From the NCBI GenBank assembly GCA_964534765.1, contig CAZHRJ010000073.1:1-15500 (forward strand): a stretch of 15,500 bases of DNA. The letters run 5' to 3'. Within the stretch, counting starts at the first letter, position 1. Each line of letters opens with the position of its first letter. The position numbers and the translations under genes were made by a program. Source of the DNA: CAZHRJ01 sp964534765 (lineage in GTDB: Bacteria > Lindowbacteria > 2-12-FULL-62-27). The notes below the pieces were generated by a model. It worked only from the letters and a program-made list of their open reading frames with translations, searched no databases and was not told where the DNA came from. This document shows, in pieces, positions 15,239 through 15,500 of the stretch.

Positions 15239-15297
15239 CCCCAAAAAACCAATTTGCACGCCGGCGGGAACTGATGGGCATGGAAGGAGAATGAATC

Positions 15298-15489
15298 ATG
15301 ATCCGGGATCCAATCGTGGAAGAAGTCCGCAGGGCGGGCGAAGAACTGGAAAAAGCGGCCAATTACGACGTTCATACGTTTTTTGAGAACCTGTACAAGG
15401 CCCAGAAAAAATATGCCGGTCGGGTTGTCCAGTCCATCCGAAAACCCCTTCAGTCGACCGCAATCGCAACCGACACAGAGATGAAGTAA
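15298..15489 (+). CDS. Small 63-residue protein, antitoxin-like in appearance
   Basis: ATG 15298 is preceded by AAGGAGA with a 7-base gap, a strong ribosome binding site, which supports a real gene. The protein opens 'MIRDPIVEEVRRAGEELEKA' and continues 'NYDVHTFFENLYKAQKKYAGR', predicted mainly helical and charged. The 'DPIVEEVR...YD...F..L...Q' pattern recalls short proteins very common in Omnitrophota, cyanobacterial and planctomycete-type genomes. They are usually annotated hypothetical and often sit beside toxin-like genes. That is recollection; no function is proven. A partner gene, if any, would start beyond 15489, outside the window. The gene lies 59 bases outside the transposon's right end and is not part of it. 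No promoter is evident in 15239-15297. Confidence 0.75.
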   Translation: MIRDPIVEEVRRAGEELEKAANYDVHTFFENLYKAQKKYAGRVVQSIRKPLQSTAIATDTEMK

Positions 15490-15500
15490 TTCCCCGCGTT

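Overview
This window comes from a GC-rich bacterial genome (about 60% GC by eye). The envelope is probably Gram-negative type: there is a lipoprotein solute-binding protein, a PafA-like secreted phosphatase and several membrane-anchored regulators. Hanks-type kinases with TPR or sensor tails, a PP2C phosphatase, a DUF4175-like protein and a REP-associated tyrosine transposase recall the large genomes of Planctomycetota, Omnitrophota, Hydrogenedentota and similar uncultivated groups. I cannot assign a phylum from the sequence alone.

Region A (1-7819, minus strand) reads as one transcription unit from high to low coordinates. It encodes a transmembrane Ser/Thr-type kinase, a branched-chain amino-acid-type binding lipoprotein (LivJ/K-like), the permeases LivH and LivM, the ATPases LivG and LivF, and a DUF4175-like membrane protein cut by the window edge. 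From the binding protein onward the genes abut or overlap by a few bases (three ATGA overlaps), so co-translation is likely. A kinase leading an uptake-transporter operon is the most notable arrangement here.

Region B (7820-8019) is a divergent intergenic region carrying a strong two-part hairpin. Region C (8020-11910, plus strand) encodes a PP2C phosphatase, a family-2 glycosyltransferase with an unrecognised N-terminal domain, and a PafA-like alkaline phosphatase with a signal peptide and complete catalytic residues. The kinase and PP2C phosphatase are transcribed divergently from a shared 200-bp region and may form an antagonistic pair.

Region D (11902-14182, minus strand) holds a small acidic protein of unknown function, with a near-consensus promoter, an ideal ribosome binding site and expression-type codon bias. 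It also holds a second kinase with one membrane segment, TPR-like repeats and a Glu/Asp-rich tail. Region E (14234-15238) is a complete small transposon: a Y1 (HUH) transposase gene bounded by a perfect 26-bp inverted repeat, sitting 51 bp upstream of the second kinase. Region F (15298-15489, plus strand) is a 63-codon gene with a good ribosome binding site, reminiscent of small antitoxin-like proteins.

I see no rRNA, tRNA, CRISPR array or convincing intrinsic terminator. No gene-free stretch exceeds about 210 bases.
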